The translations under genes and the position numbers were made by a program. A stretch of DNA of 64,000 bases from Dactylellina haptotyla (lineage: Eukaryota > Ascomycota > Orbiliomycetes > Orbiliales > Orbiliaceae), in contig CM062379.1 in the NCBI GenBank assembly GCA_031310005.1, forward strand, positions 7,440,001 to 7,504,000, given 5' to 3'. Position 1 is the stretch's first letter; every line of letters starts with the position of its first letter. The notes beneath the pieces were generated by a model. It saw only the letters and a program-made list of their open reading frames with translations. It ran no database searches and was not told the origin of the DNA. Shown here one piece after another: positions 10,127 through 23,421 of this stretch.

Positions 10127-12048
10127 TTATTTGTGGAGTTACTGATTGAAATCTACGGGCGGGCGTGGGGTAAAGCCTCCCCACACTGCCTGATTGCTCA
10201 TCTGCAGGACAGAATCATCATGTTGAAAGAGTTTATCCAATTTTCGCCTTATCCATCGAAAATTGGGGGCTAAAGGATATCCGTAAGTGCGAACATCGTA
10301 AAAGAGATGAATGGGACGCCCCCGTTTCCCACTCCTGATGACGCATCTGCGAGTAAGGCGCCAAATATTTGAAAGAATATGGTACCTATATGCACAATTC
10401 CTGCAGCGACACATGGCACCTGCACTATTGTTGCCGTACCCGTCCCGGTCCACCGAAGCGCAATTGAGACAGGGCATCACCCTTAAATTTTCGAATTCTC
10501 TTTGTCGGGGGGACGAGCACCAGGGCCCATTCGAGCCTTGGATCTCGTTTTAAACTGCATTGTCCATGATGCGATAAGACCCTAGACCCAGTGCCCTATT
10601 TTTTTCTTGCTAGGCTGAAATCTCGCTTTGCGAAACCATTGATTTAAGCGGCACGCTGTCTGGCTGTACAGTGCAAAGGATGGGGTCTGGCCATGATAAA
10701 AATTGCCGACGACCCAACTCTGCTTTCCGCTTTCTCGTATATCCCGCATATCTTTTCTTCCTTCAACCTGTTCTTTCGAACCTTCTCGTCATCTTCGGTT
10801 GCTTTCGTTCTCTGAGTTGGCGGCCTGCTCTGCATTACTTCTGATGCAGACTGACATGCATTTTGCCCGGGATAAAACTTGCTCTCCTCCACAGCATCCT
10901 TTTTCTTTTCTTTCTGGTTCGCTCTGAAGTAGGCTGATCTTAGTTACATTTGCAAGATTCTAACTACCTAACTTACCAATCTATGGCGTGAGATTCTGGT
11001 GGTCCTACTGCACAGCGCAGGGATACCTGTCCGCAAATTTCTCTGCTTGCCTATGTGGCGACGCAGGAGGGAAGGAGCTTAGGCGTTTTACCGAAGCAAA
11101 CGCCTGTGGGATCCCGACCCTTTAAACGTTCCACAACAGCATGACGAACTCGTCAAGGTACTTGAAGCTTCTAGCCAGATGCAGCCTATCCATGATACGA
11201 TTTCGGAGGTAAGCCCCTACGCATCGGAATTGGAAAAATGAAACAAAAAATAAAAAAAAATAAAAAAATAAAAAACAAAAGAGCTGAATTGTTGTGACTT
11301 CGGAATGCTTACTCAGTAGTGTCCTTTTAGCCTCCGCCCCCCGCGTTTTTTCCCTCTTGACATTTACTAAAGACCCAAGTACCTTGCAATTGCCTGGTTC
11401 AATGAGCGGTAAATTTCGTTATGCGCACGCAATAGTAAACGAACCTACATAAGTGCGGGAAGGGTGTGGCCTCGTGCTCATATATATATTCTTCCACCTC
11501 GGGTTCTTCAGCAGTCGGTCATCCCGAGACTTTTTCTGCCCCAGTACTAGTTATAACCGTGACTACCCTTTCCTTTCAGCGCGGTGGAAGCTGAATATAC
11601 CTTTCGAGTCTCTCCTTCAGACACTGTTTAAACACATTTAGCAAACCCTGTCAAAGCCCTTTCAGCTCGAGATTCCTCGGACTGTCTCTCGCTAAGCCCA
11701 CGACAACCAGTCTTATTGGCCATTCTCTGCTCTGGAGTCAGGTAGCCGCAGAGCTTGCTCGCCTATCACTCCGCTCCGCACAGACCCTCCATCGCTTGTT
11801 GGACTAGGCTGAAAGATCTTGGCTGGTTTTGCCATACTTGAATCCAGTCTGCTGGAGGTTGACCGCAGATTCGATAGAAACCTGTGTTTCTCCGGCCGGC
11901 TTCCTCCCTTTCTCCTTTACCTCGTCATCCGGATTATCCTTTTCCCAGGACTATTATATAGCCCGAAGTTCGATAAACCTCCCCCCTGGATCCCTTCTGA
12001 GGGCTTCACCGTACGTCGAGAGTGGCCTGATCGTTTCGATTTACGACA
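10127..12048. other. Long intergenic region and probable long 5' leader
   Basis: About 1.9 kb between two plus-strand genes. It has an A-rich low-complexity run at 11232-11280 and pyrimidine-rich tracts at 11490-11600 and 11880-11930 typical of fungal core promoters. A 112-codon minus-strand frame at 10139-10477 with several cysteines has no recognisable domain and is not called. Confidence 0.5.
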
Positions 12049-13862
12049 ATGAATCGCCTACCCACCGACGTTCTGCGAGAGGTCCTCGACCAGCTCGACC
12101 CGGAATATACAGATGTCACCTCCCGGATGAAATTCTGGACACCCCGAAAGAATGATGTCGGCAGCCAAACCGTTATAGCGGACCTTCGGCAGTTTCGGCT
12201 AGTCTGTAAACGCTTCGCGGAGCTGGGAGCGCAGTACCTGTTCCGCACTATCGCGCATCGATATAACAGCAAGAGCTTCGACCGGCTAAGCAGCCTGGCA
12301 GACCACCCGGTATTTGCCAGCCATGTGAAAAAGTTCATCTATCTCATGCCCTACTTTTACGTTCAAGGTAAGATCCGTTCTAAACTATCATTACCGTGCG
12401 CTTTTGGTCAGCGGCTAAGAAATGTGTTGTAGGTGCAAAGGATTTCAACGAATTCAAACGTGACTTCGACGATTTTGACATGCAAGTGGGATCATACTCG
12501 GCCATATTCCAAGAACCGTTACACTGCATAGAGGTGTTCGAGGAACAACGACACCTGATGAACACTGGGGACGATCTTAAGATCTTGAAGAAGGCTATGA
12601 AATCGTTTACCTCGTTGCAGCAGGTTCAAATCTTATCCGTATTGGGGGAGAAGGACAGCAAGTTGCTAGACTTGGCGGAAAACTACGACGAATGGGACTA
12701 CGTTGATTGCAAATGGATACCTGCTTGCCAGCATGCTGTTCACACGATGCTGCAGGCTTTGGATTATGGTCGACCTCCGGTGTATTCCTTCGTATCCCCT
12801 AGGATGAATCCTCAGAGTCTCTTGTCTCTAAGTCCGGAAGTCCAGGAACTCGGGCTGTCCACCTGGAGCCAGCTCACATATCTCAAGCTCAACTTTAATC
12901 ACATGTCCGATAGAGATTGGTATCTGCAAGCTCAATTGGAGGGTAAGATTACAATGCTCTCAAAGTTCTTCGAAACCCTCTTCCATACCGCCCAAAACTT
13001 GACGGAATTGCATATCGGTTTCTTTCCCGCATCGCCTCTCCGCCTGCAACTAGAAGAAGTATTCCACGGTGCGGTTTGGCCAAAGCTACGAATATTCGGG
13101 ATCGAGAGCTGGAGATTGACGTCCGAGGAAATCATCAACAAGGTGAATATGCATGCGCATACTCTCCGCGGCATCCGACTAGCCAGTATATACCTCAAGG
13201 AAGAATCGTATTGGAGCGATATTGTCATCGCTCTGAAAGCCCTTGATCTCGAATGGCTATCTTTGGACAATATTGGCTACGAAAAGGAATTCGATTCGCG
13301 GCCGTCGATGTCACAATATAACTTCCAGGATGAGCATGATGCTGACGACGAGGAGAGTCACATGACCGGTCATACGGGCATGTCAGGTGCATCCAGCAGC
13401 TTCGACCTCGGTTTCAATATATCCCTTGATGGGAGCAATTCCGGAAGCAGGATGGGAGATCACCACAGCCATGCTGGAGAGAGCTCCAGCAGTGGCTCGC
13501 ATTCGCGAAGCACCCACTCGCGAGCCTCAACTCACCGAGGCGGACGGGGGCATGAGGCTGGGAGCCCTACTACAAGCCACTCCTTAGATAGCTTAGATAT
13601 GGCGGGACCGTCAAATTCTGCCGGCAGCGCCGGCACCTCCAGCCGGGATGTGCATTTGATCCCTGTCGGTGTTGTGGAACGGCCTGGCTTGAATGGAATG
13701 GGCGTGAAGATACCAAAGGACCCCTTTGAAGACTTGGAAAATCTAGAGGTGGATCTGGAGGATAACGGGGTGGCGGTGACAGAGTTGCAGATGGTTCACT
13801 GGGAAAGATGGGTCGTCGGGCGGGATGTTTACACTGGGAAGAAGTATTTCCGGGATCTGTGA
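12049..13862 (+). CDS. F-box protein, two exons
   Basis: Exons 12049-12367 and 12433-13862 (intron 12368-12432, donor GTAAG, acceptor TTGTAG) give 582 aa. The N-terminus MNRLPTDVLREVLDQLD with LRQFRLVCKRFAELGAQYLFRTI is a classic F-box, which binds Skp1 and brings a substrate to an SCF ubiquitin ligase. The middle (about residues 110-410) has leucine-rich stretches such as LTYLKLNFNH and LTELHIGF that suggest a leucine-rich substrate-binding part. Residues about 430-510 are Ser/Gly/His-rich and probably disordered. No substrate can be inferred. Confidence 0.85.
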
Positions 13863-14677
13863 TGGCGCGGAACACGACAGAACATCATAACTCTTCCCTT
13901 CTGACGATAACATATTAACACTTAAAAACATTTTTACTATAACTGGCGGCTATTTGTATTTTTGGTTTGCATCTGTTTCCCCTCGCTTTTGCTTTACTTC
14001 GCCTTTCGCTTTTTCCTTTTATCACTCTTCTGGCCCTGCTTCCTGTTCACGATTTCATGCCCCCGAACCCTACCCCAACGTAACCTCATATACCCGTACT
14101 TCCCACGATATCTGGCGTCCTGTCCTTACCGGTCAAGTCGACCTTTCTGACGATGGATTTTCCTGCATTTTTGAACGGTTTCGCATCTTATCCTAGCGGT
14201 GTCGGATATCGAATTTCTTTTTTTCTTATTTCCTTTTAATGAGGCTATGTTCGTTGAATCTCTCCAGCTCTTTCAGCGTTCTTCGTTCTTCGTCCCTTTT
14301 CTTTTCTATTTCTATATATTTTCTTTCTCCTTTACCTCCCTGTTTCCCAACTTATATTCCCTAGTAGTTGAGTGCGCTTTTAGCATCAGTCACTATCGAT
14401 CGCAGTAAAGCATCCATTCGCTTCCAACTGTATACATATTTACCTCTTTTACTATTTTAAATCTGACTAGTTCACTAGATAGATAGTAAAGCATACATTT
14501 TATCTATAGACCCATCTACGCAGGATCCGCAAAAGACCTGTTTGAAACGAGGATCGAGGGAGCATGGCTTTGGTTTCGCGAATAAAAGGAAATATCATGA
14601 AAATTGTACAAATGGTAATGCTATAAAGTCTTAAATCTACAAAGAAGCGCTTACAATAAAATTGGATTTTAAAATAT
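13863..14677. other. Tail-to-tail spacer
   Basis: Between the F-box gene and PIG-S. Strongly T/C-rich; no gene or RNA seen. Confidence 0.55.
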
Positions 14678-16581
14678 CTATCCTACCCTTGCCTTCTTCC
14701 GCTCTGCAATCACTCTCTTGACTTCTCTGAAGACGCCTAACACTAAAGGTACGCTTACAGGGCCCAATAATGGCAAATACACGGCTAACTTATGTTCGTC
14801 TGGGAAATAAACCTGTGCGACCATCGTCCGTTCGAAGAATGCTTTCTCGGCTTCTTCCTGTGCTATTCTTCCCATTTCTAAAGCCTTAACGAATCTTCCC
14901 TTGCGTAGTTCCTCGCATGCTAGTGAAAGATGGTGAATGCTGTCTTTGACACTAGTGCCAACGGTGGACGGGACGGAGATGGATGGGAGCGCGTTGACGA
15001 GGCGCTGAAGGGAACCGAGAGTTGAAGAGGCCGAGACTAGGACTTCAGCGGAACGCTGGCGAGTGAGCGAATCCAAGCGGATTGGTAGGGAGGCGGGATG
15101 TGGTGGTGCGCCGAGGAGCGCGAGAAGGTGGGTTGCAAAGGTTTCCAGCGCGGGTTTAAGTGTAGGATGTGAGAGATGGCCTAACGGATCTGTGTTCTGT
15201 CCGAGATTGAGGATCGTGACACCGCCCCATTGTGGTAAAAGGAAAGAGTTTGCGTGGGTAGCTGAGGGAATGGTGAGCGGGGAAATAGAGGGGTGGGGAA
15301 CGTAAAGGATGAAGTTGAGATTTGGGTCGTTGGAAATGGATGCCAGTGGCCATTCGGCGGAATTTATGAAACTGGAGAGGTCTTCCTTCTTTAGGACCCA
15401 GGATTTTAGATCTTCGTCGTAGGCTGGCGTTACACTCGAGGATATTGAGGCGTAATACTGGACTTGGGTAGAGATGGTGAAATTGGAGATTGGGGATAAC
15501 GCGGATAGTAATGGAGTCAGGTAGTTGGAGACGGCAGATTCGATATCCCAAGAGGCAGGAAGAGATGTGGCAGTGAAGAGCGAGAAGGTGAGGTGGTAGT
15601 TAGCGGAATACTTGACGACACGCGACATACGGCGGCTGATATCAGCAGCTAAAGCGCGTGGGCGACGGGGTGCCTTCTTATCGCGTGCCTCGTCAGCGGA
15701 CTGTGACGATAGAGCGTTCAGCGACCCTGGGTTGCTCGTCTGAGGCAAGAGAAAGTGTTCAATTAGTTCTTGCTCCTGTGAGAAGAGGACTTCTAGAGTT
15801 TCAGCAACGAATTTGGCGAGGCCGGCTGATACGCTAGATTGTGACGACGAGGAGGGTTGCGGGTAATGTATATCGACGATTCGCGAGGAGCTCTGGACCT
15901 CATGATTAAAACCATTCTGGCTATCAGGAATCAGTCGTAGTAGACACGCTACGTTCTCGTCTTTCTCGGCCTTGGAATCTTCATCAGATGTCTTCGCCTT
16001 CTTCGCGGCGAGCCTCAACCGCAGGTGATGGGGCTTGTGCGCCGCAAAGTCGTTCGCGTCGTCCAGGGCATGCTGGACGGTTTTAAGTAGATTTTCAGCG
16101 TCTGGTAACGAAGGGGCTTCGACTTCCACGAGCAATGGGAATTCCGTCTTGCATAGCTATACGCAATATAATGTCTTAGTCTGGTCGTGTCACTCTTCGG
16201 TCCATATCCGGGTGATAGACGTACCTTCCCCTCAGACCAGTTCTGCATCTCCTGCATGGGCAACGGCGCCCTGTATATAGTCGTGGTAGCGTGCCATAGC
16301 GGCAGACCCAGACATATGGCGATCAGCCAGAAGGATACCAGAACCCATAGCCTCGTGCGTATCGTCTCCCATCTCTCAGGAGGTGGTTCCTTATATGTGG
16401 CCTCAGCGGCGTGGGCGTCCTCGAACTCCGGCGGCAGGACGGCCCCACCCTCGTTTGGATTGCTTGATTCGGCAGCGCCGTCCTTCTCCATTGTGATGTT
16501 ACCCAGGAGTTCGCGATACCTGGCTCGTCGTTGGGCCTGGGGATCGAGGTCTCGATCTTGTGCTGGCGGTGGTTGTTCCAT
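14678..16581 (-). CDS. GPI17: GPI transamidase subunit PIG-S (Gpi17), two exons
   Basis: Exons 16581-16225 and 16156-14678 (intron 16157-16224) give 611 aa. PIG-S is a subunit of the ER complex that cuts a C-terminal signal and attaches a GPI anchor. One membrane helix lies near the N-terminus (WVLVSFWLIAICLGLPLW, about residues 80-97) and one near the C-terminus (YLPLLGPVSVPLVLGVF), with a large lumenal part between, the known topology. Motifs WGGVTILNLGQN and LPIRLDSLTRQRSAEVL are typical of the family. An in-frame ATG at 16614 could add 11 residues; the start at 16581 was preferred because the preceding sequence is not protein-like. Confidence 0.88.
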
Positions 16582-17422
16582 GTTGCTTGACCGGGTCAGG
16601 CCTCTTTCGGGCATCGAGCCGAGACGTCCGGTCAACACATCGCTCCCTTCGAGACGAGGCGGCGGCGAGCACGGACAAAGCACGAGCACGAAAGCGACTA
16701 GTTATTGGATACAAGGCTACCGAGGGAGTCGGAAAGCTGGATTGCGAACTGACTTTGCGAAGTTAGCTATTCGAATTTGCATCCGGACGGGGTACCGGTT
16801 TGCTGGGAACGATATCGTCGACGGGACTGCTTGGTACTGCAGCGTATTCTCGCGACACGATAACAGTATAATTGCACTGCATCGCCTGCGGGCTGTTTGA
16901 CCAATCGGTCGAGATTCTTCCGATAGAACAATCCGTCGAACGAGTCGAATTTCCCCACAATCCGGAGAAGGCCAGGTACCAGCCTAGTCCGCATACAGGC
17001 CAACCGACGGTTGTACCGCGGGGCGAAAGACGAGAGACGAGCGAGCAGAGGCAGATAGCGAGGAGGCACACGGACTTGAGTGCATGGACCCGAACAATTT
17101 ATCCACCGCCCGTCCTGACTCCACCTTGATTGCCCGTCATTGACGAGGACCTACTTACGTACCCGTTCCAAACTCCCGTTATGACTGGCTCTGGCTGGTT
17201 CTAACTGGAAAGATATAAGACCCTGCAAATCCTCCCCGGATCCTTTTCTTGGAGATTTGCCTGCCTGCCTTGTTTCAGCTATGGAAGCGGCATGCGGGGT
17301 ATCGCCAATTCATCTGATGAAGCTGCAGAGGTAAATACGGCCCGTCGCGACCATTCTTTTTTCCTTCCCGGCCCTTCGACAAGCAATCTAGTTGCGTGAA
17401 CACATATATATTGTCGCCAACT
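16582..17422. other. Divergent promoter region
   Basis: Between PIG-S (-) and CAB4 (+). No obvious TATA box or gene; GC-rich near PIG-S and CT-rich before CAB4. Confidence 0.5.
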
Positions 17423-18592
17423 ATGGCGACTACTCGCAATCTCCTCTTTCTGCGGACCCTCCCCACCTCGCTCACCGAACTCCACTCTGCCATCACCCAG
17501 GCGATTCTGCTCTCCTCTTCCTCCATCACATCTATCAAGTATCTCGATATTGCCGTGACATTGTCAATCCAGTCTTTGCCATCTGGTATTTCCCGGCGCC
17601 ATTCTTTCTATGAGGTCTCAGCTATTGTCAACAAGATATACACTCTAACCGAAGGAATCAACGACGAGATTGACATCAATGTTATTCTGCTTCACGAAGA
17701 CTACAATGCGTGCGGCGGGGTTATTCAACACTGGACCGACTTTAGGCGGTCCAGCGAGCTAGGACGCTGGGGTTCTATTTTTTCCGTCGACGATGAGGTG
17801 GACGAGTTGTTCGGACCGAATTGTAAAAATGCGATGCCCTTGCAGCTGGAACCGGATAGCGTTCACGAGATTTGGTGGAAGAACAGAGCCGGAGATAAAG
17901 AACTTCCGCTGAGAGAAGAGCATACTATATCTTGTGGTATGTGCGCCCTGTGCTTTTTTTCCCTGTAGAAGTGACATTGCTGATTTTTAAATTGGTCAGT
18001 GGGAGGAACATTTGACTATCTTCATGCTGGCCATAAACTACTCCTCACGATGACCGCGTACATGATCAATTCCCATGCCACCGCTCCAAAAATTATCATC
18101 GGTCTGACCGGATCCGAACTTTTGAAAAACAAGAAACACAAGGAGTTCGTTACATCGTGGGAAACCCGGTGCGAAGCAACAATCGGTTTCTTACGTGGAA
18201 TAATTGGCGATTCTGGCCCCGCAACAAACTCATCAGAGGATACAGCCATGGAAATGGAAAGCGATCTTCCAACCTCATCCCGAATCAAACGATTCAAGCT
18301 CTCCTCCCCGGTCAGGAAAACGGCTATCACAGTCGAAATGCATGAAATTCAAGATGCCTTCGGCCCCACAATCACCATGGAAGAAGTTAGTTGCCTGGTT
18401 GTCAGCGAGGAAACTAAAGGCGGCGGTCAGATGATTAATGACAAGAGAAAAGAACAAGGATGGAGCGATCTAGAAGTTTTCACTGTTGGCTTGGTCGGTG
18501 GCGATGGCTCTGTCGCAACCAAATTAAGTAGTACCGATATGAGGCGGCGGAGGGCGGAGAGGAATGATATCTTGAAGGGGTTCGTTTCATAA
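17423..18592 (+). CDS. CAB4: Pantetheine-phosphate adenylyltransferase (CAB4-like), two exons
   Basis: Exons 17423-17936 and 18000-18592 give 368 aa. The enzyme transfers AMP from ATP to 4'-phosphopantetheine, the fourth step of coenzyme A synthesis. The nucleotidyltransferase motif GGTFDYLHAGH (His180 and His183) sits exactly at the splice junction, and SSTDMRRRRAE near the end is the ISSTxxR-type motif. The N-terminal 170 residues are the fungal-specific extension seen in Cab4. The donor GTATGT at 17937 and acceptor GGTCAG at 17999 join the frames cleanly. No DPCK domain is present, unlike the animal bifunctional enzyme. Confidence 0.9.
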
Positions 18593-19626
18593 GGCCATTT
18601 CTCAAGGATACTTGTATACTTCTAATATTTACTTTTACGGCAAGGGTGTCCATGGTTATTTAAAAGTATTTCCTACAAATTTATTTAGCACGAAATTCCA
18701 AACTTATTAGACAGTGAATCCTAATCCTCAGTTTGCATGATGATCAAGTGACTACGATCGTGAAGTTGGATTACGAGGATCCATGGGTACGAAACGGAGT
18801 TTTTCGATCGCATGGAAATCAAAAGAACGCTGTTTCCCGACGACCGTATAGATCTGATGACTTTACAAAGAAAATTATATGTTCTCTTACATAATAATTA
18901 TTCTATCGGCTCTACTTCCATGAAAAAGGCAGCCCGAACTTCCGACGGACCCGAAACCCGGAGGCCCAGATCTCGCATGACGTCTCAGGTACGAGAAATC
19001 TAGCCCCAAATGTTACAGGTAAAATCCTCCAACATCATGCAACACAAGAGACGGCCTTGGAAGTTCCTCGACAGGGGACAGAAATAGCGTGTATCTTGCG
19101 AAATACTATTTGCCAGGATAATATGTCCTATAGACAGGGTACAAGGTGCGCTCGAGGCAATTAAGCTTGGCTTCTAGAAGCCAAACGGCTTATGCGGCCG
19201 TAATATTCCATGACGTCCTACACGGCCCACGTTACTTTCGGAAAATTGTTTCCGCGGAGTTTTGCGATGAGATCGAAAAAAGAAAGATGACATACATGCC
19301 TATATGCTACCATATTATTATGTGGGGGCTTTAGAGTTTGCGAGTATATAAGTTGCAAGATGTGGGTCTATAAAGATCAATTAGTTCGACCACGCATCAC
19401 TATAGAATCATATTCAAATATCGTTGCCAGTCCATTCCTTTCATTAATATTTCTGTTCTTTTTTCTTTCCTTCTTTGGGCAGGTTCCCTAGATACACGCA
19501 CACCAGCTGTGCTTCTATTCTATTCTATCTTTCATACCACTTCATAAATATATCTTTTAATATTTTTTCTTTTTCATTAAATCTTCTTCCAGGTGCCGCT
19601 GCGATACTATTTGAGCGTCCAACGCA
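18593..19626. other. Intergenic region upstream of the subtilase
   Basis: AT-rich from about 18600; contains the subtilase promoter at its right end. No gene supported. Confidence 0.5.
19345..19352 (+). promoter_or_regulatory. TATA box of the subtilase gene
   Basis: TATATAAG, 275 nt before the ATG, followed by a T/C-rich leader (19430-19590). A strong TATA fits an inducible secreted protease. Confidence 0.45.
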
Positions 19627-21196
19627 ATGAAGTCAACCGTTATTCTATCGGGGTTTCTTTTTATTCTCACACAGTCGACTGTCCTTGCAGCTCCGATAAA
19701 CCATGTTAGTGAGCTTGCAAAAGATGCCTCCGACAACTATGTTGTCATCCTAGCGGACGATGATAAGCGTCCTTGGGGCCAAGTATTTCAAGATATGGGC
19801 TACAACATGTCAGAGTCATCCTATGCCGCTTCCGAGAATGTTCACACCTTTGGCACAAACTACGGTCCCATGCGTACTTTTGGCACAAACTTTCGAGCAT
19901 TCACTATGAGCATGAAGAAATCGGAAGGTGCCAGTATATTGTCGTTGCCAAACGTAGCTTCTGTAGAAAAGGACATAGTATGGTCCGCTCCGGTTCAACC
20001 ACGGAACCCAGCTTACAAAATCGCCAATATGACCAATCATCAAGGGTTTCAGGCTCTGGCGAAGCGACAGCAAAATTCTGGAGCGATAATTCGACAAAGC
20101 ACAGCTCCTTGGAATCTCGGCCGCATCTCTAGCGAGAGAGCCTTGGTATCAAATGGTCGGCAGGTGACCGACTTAAAATTTAACTACGACTTTGAAGAGC
20201 CGGCTGGATCCGGCGTTGATGTCTATATGCTCGATACGGGAATCAATACTGAGCATGTGGATTTTGGAGGTCGGGCACAGATGGTATTCACTGCCTTTGG
20301 AAACGATATGACAGATGGTGCCGGTCACGGGTATGTCTTTAAAGTCTTCTCTTGCAGTCTCAAGGTCTGCAGGCGCTAATAGCATATTTACTGCGATAGA
20401 AGCCACACTGCGGGAACAGTTGGCTCAATGACGTTTGGGGTTGCGAAAAATGTCAACCTTTGGGGAGTTAAGGTTCTCGACGACCAGAACCAAGGGACTC
20501 TCTCAGCTTTTATGGCTGGCGTTGACTTTGCTCTTGCCTCGCATAATAAACGAAAGGCAGAGCCCGGGTTCAAAGGTTCGTAATTGAATACTTGCCTCGC
20601 AGAATGTCGTAATTAACCCGGTTATTCCTTGCAGCTTCGATTCTCAGCATGTCTCTTGGTGGCCCAGGGCTTGCTCAGGGCCTCTTCCAAGCGCTTCAGC
20701 GTGCCACTGAGGCAGGGATTCATGTTTCTGTAGCAGGTGGCAACGATAACACAGACGCTTGCCAGTTTTCTCCTGCGGCATTCTCTCGACAGCTACCAAT
20801 CATCACTGTCGGTGCCACTAATATCCGAGACCAAAAAGCGGATTTCTCAAACTTTGGTCCATGTATTGATATCCACGCCCCAGGTGAGGGAATTGTCAGC
20901 ACGTACAATCAAGGGCCAACGTAAGTTTCTCTCCGCTTTCTTAAGATATATCCGTTAATTGAATAGAGTATATAATAATATTTCGATCGTGCAACAGTTC
21001 AACTTTCCCGGAATCTGGTACCTCTATGGCTTGCCCTGCAGTCACAGGAGCAATGGCTATCGAACTCGCAAAGAATCCGAGTCTCGACCCTGCTTCTTTG
21101 AAGCGATTGATAATATCTAAAGGCCTCAATGGCGTCCTCCGAGGCACGCAAGGCGGTGATGGACTGTTGAACACTGGGTTTCGCGGGAGTGGTTAA
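19627..21196 (+). CDS. Secreted subtilisin-like serine protease (proteinase K type), four exons
   Basis: Exons 19627-20330, 20400-20575, 20635-20920 and 20998-21196 give 454 aa. A signal peptide (residues 1-21) precedes an inhibitor I9 propeptide (YVVILADD to SVEKDIV). A dibasic site LAKRQQ near 147 may mark propeptide cleavage. The S8 triad is Asp203 (YMLDTGIN), His234 (GHGSHTAGT) and Ser398 (SGTSMACPA); the oxyanion Asn lies in VAGGNDN. All three intron junctions fall in conserved motifs and keep frame. The propeptide holds a short tandem repeat, TFGTNYG then TFGTNFR, from a 13-nt direct repeat 30 nt apart. Family members digest protein outside the cell, including cuticle in nematode- and insect-attacking fungi; the role here is inferred only as secreted proteolysis. 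Confidence 0.92.
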
Positions 21197-21867
21197 TTAC
21201 GTTAACTTACTTTGCGAATTTTAGTGGACAAAGGTTATAGATGAAACTAGCCGGCACGGTATATATTATTATTGAGAGAAAAGTGTGGACCCGGTTAGAG
21301 AACAAAACTTCTTACACTGTAAAATAGAGTATACATTCGGATTACCAATAGCATAGCTAATTACTTCATTGGAGATTAATTAATTAATTAATATTTTTTT
21401 TTTGAAAACTCCAAGATATATAAATCTCGTTTCTTCAGATATCTTGGGCGATTGACCCAACACATATTAATGCATTCCATCTAGGGAACACGAAGCATCT
21501 CAAAATTGCTCCGTCGCCCTGATCTTGAACACAGTATTTCTATCGATTGATATAAAACCCATCCGTACACTACCATCGTGACCTCCCTTGTCCATAACTC
21601 GGGCCAATTTACATGTTAAAAATTCGAAGACTACTTTACTGTGCTTTCGCTCGTTGCTGGACCTTAAACATCCTATATCGGCGTGCGGCATTGGTGGCAA
21701 ACGAATACGATAAAAATTCCACAGCGCTGACCTTGCCCCGACAACTTAGAGGAAGGTTAGAGACTACCTTCCTCGCCATTTCTAAAATGGCATGTAGAAG
21801 GGGATGCTAATTTGTGTAACTTAGGGCCAGGGTGCATATAAACATGTGGCCGCGAAGCTCCCACGAA
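21197..21867. other. Intergenic spacer
   Basis: AT-rich, with an ATTA microsatellite near 21377-21395. A TATA-like TATAAA at 21837-21842 sits immediately before the next gene. Confidence 0.45.
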
Positions 21868-23421
21868 ATGCGAATTCATGCGCACCATTTATTTTTACCC
21901 CTTTCTCTACTCTCATTTCTTCCTCTCACAACCTCTTCCAAGGTTGTTGCAATGTGTGATAATAATGGCAATCCAAAATTTCTATCTGGGAACGCGACTG
22001 TTGAGGATTTCGGCCATGACAAGAGAAGCACAGGGGGCGTCCTCGATATCCAGTGCCCGAGCTGGATCGAACTCGATATCCCGAGCGACGTGAAGACCAC
22101 GGTCGACATTCCGTTCACGGCGGCGAGCAAGTTCCCGGATAACGGTCCGCCCCAGGTTCTAATGACCATTAACGGCAAGTTCGCTGGCAATGACGGGGTT
22201 CAGATGGATACCGGATCGGTGAGTCCAACAAAAACAACACTTCCTAGTTAACAACTATTAATTTGGGGGTTAGACTGGGATAACTATCGGCAAGGGGACT
22301 TGGCTTAACGACTTTAATGGGAATTGGGAAGAAGCCGTGAAGCATGAGAAAGCTTGGAAATTTCTTTCTTCTTCGAAAAAGTTGTATTCGGGTAAGTTTG
22401 AAGATCTAAGGATTTTAGATCCTACCTGCTGACGAATTATTCCGTTAGGTTATTGGGTGCCAACGACGCTGATATTCCATTCGAAGGACTCTAGTGGCAA
22501 GCTGATCGACTTGCTCAAATCCACAGTGCCAGTTCTTGTTTTTGACACATACTACATTTGTCCCAAATTCACGAATGCTCAAGGAGCAACTTGTACTGCT
22601 CCTACAGATACACAGTCGGGGATGTTGACCGGGTTGTATATGGGCGTTGGATTTGGAAGAGAGCAGGATGGAATGGTGATGTGTACACCAGATAAGAATC
22701 CGCTGCTGAATGTGTACGAGGTGAATGGTAAAAGTATCAGTTTGATCAACAGCCCGAATAAATACCATCTGGGTAAGAATTGTCCAGGCGTGTTGTTGGA
22801 GATTTGATGTTAATTTGATTTTCAGGTTATATTGTTCGAGCAAAGTCCTTAACCTGGGGTCTCACGGCGGAAAATACCCAATATTTCAAATTCACGGGGC
22901 TATCCAAGCAACCGAACGCAACAGACTACCGTGATTGGGCCATGGCCACCGCCATGGTTTCAATAAACCGTGGTGAATTCCGTAGTGGCTACCTATTGGC
23001 TGACACGGGCGTCCCCCAAATGTATCTGTCATCACCAGATGTCCCAAAGCCCATTCCGGACTCGTATAATATAGATATAAGGATACCTGATTTTGAGAGT
23101 TCGCTAGGCGGGTATATTATAACAGCCCTCAAGACTAATGGGAAAGGCGCGGCCAGATCTTCTCAGGAGGACACCGCACCAGCTTATGTGGGTGCGACTA
23201 ATACTGCAGGAATTGTGAGCGGGCCAGGGGGCGGGGTGTACGAGCGCGTGTTTGTGAATACTGGAAGCAGGTTTTGGAATGGCTATGAGGCAGCATTCGA
23301 CGCTATTGGGGGGAACTGGGGCATCAAGCTACTGAATAGTAAGTCCCTATGTCACGATACCTGCCTCACAGCGTTTAGCGCTAATACTTTTAATGAACTT
23401 GTAGCCCCAGCGAAGTTATAG
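21868..23421 (+). CDS. Secreted protein with two DTG motifs, divergent pepsin-like fold, five exons
   Basis: Exons 21868-22218, 22274-22391, 22449-22772, 22826-23338 and 23405-23421 give 440 aa. An N-terminal hydrophobic stretch (LFLPLSLLSFLPL) looks like a signal peptide. Two Asp-Thr-Gly motifs occur, VQMDTGSTGITIG (Asp114) and GYLLADTGVPQMYL (Asp324), spaced as in the two lobes of pepsin-type aspartic proteases; the first spans intron 1. MLTGLYMGVGFG also resembles the glycine-rich strand of that fold. The rest does not match ordinary A1 proteases, and bacterial DUF3443-type proteins are another comparison. The last intron (23339-23404, GTAAGT donor, GCTAATAC branch) is likely; reading through it would instead add 22 codons before the same stop. 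An ATG at 21844 in frame is an alternative start. Confidence 0.7.

Noticed and set aside
10139-10480. Cys-containing 112-113-codon minus-strand frame after the Rrn9-like gene
   Set aside because: No domain, no promoter signal, and it abuts the 3' end of another gene; composition does not look coding.
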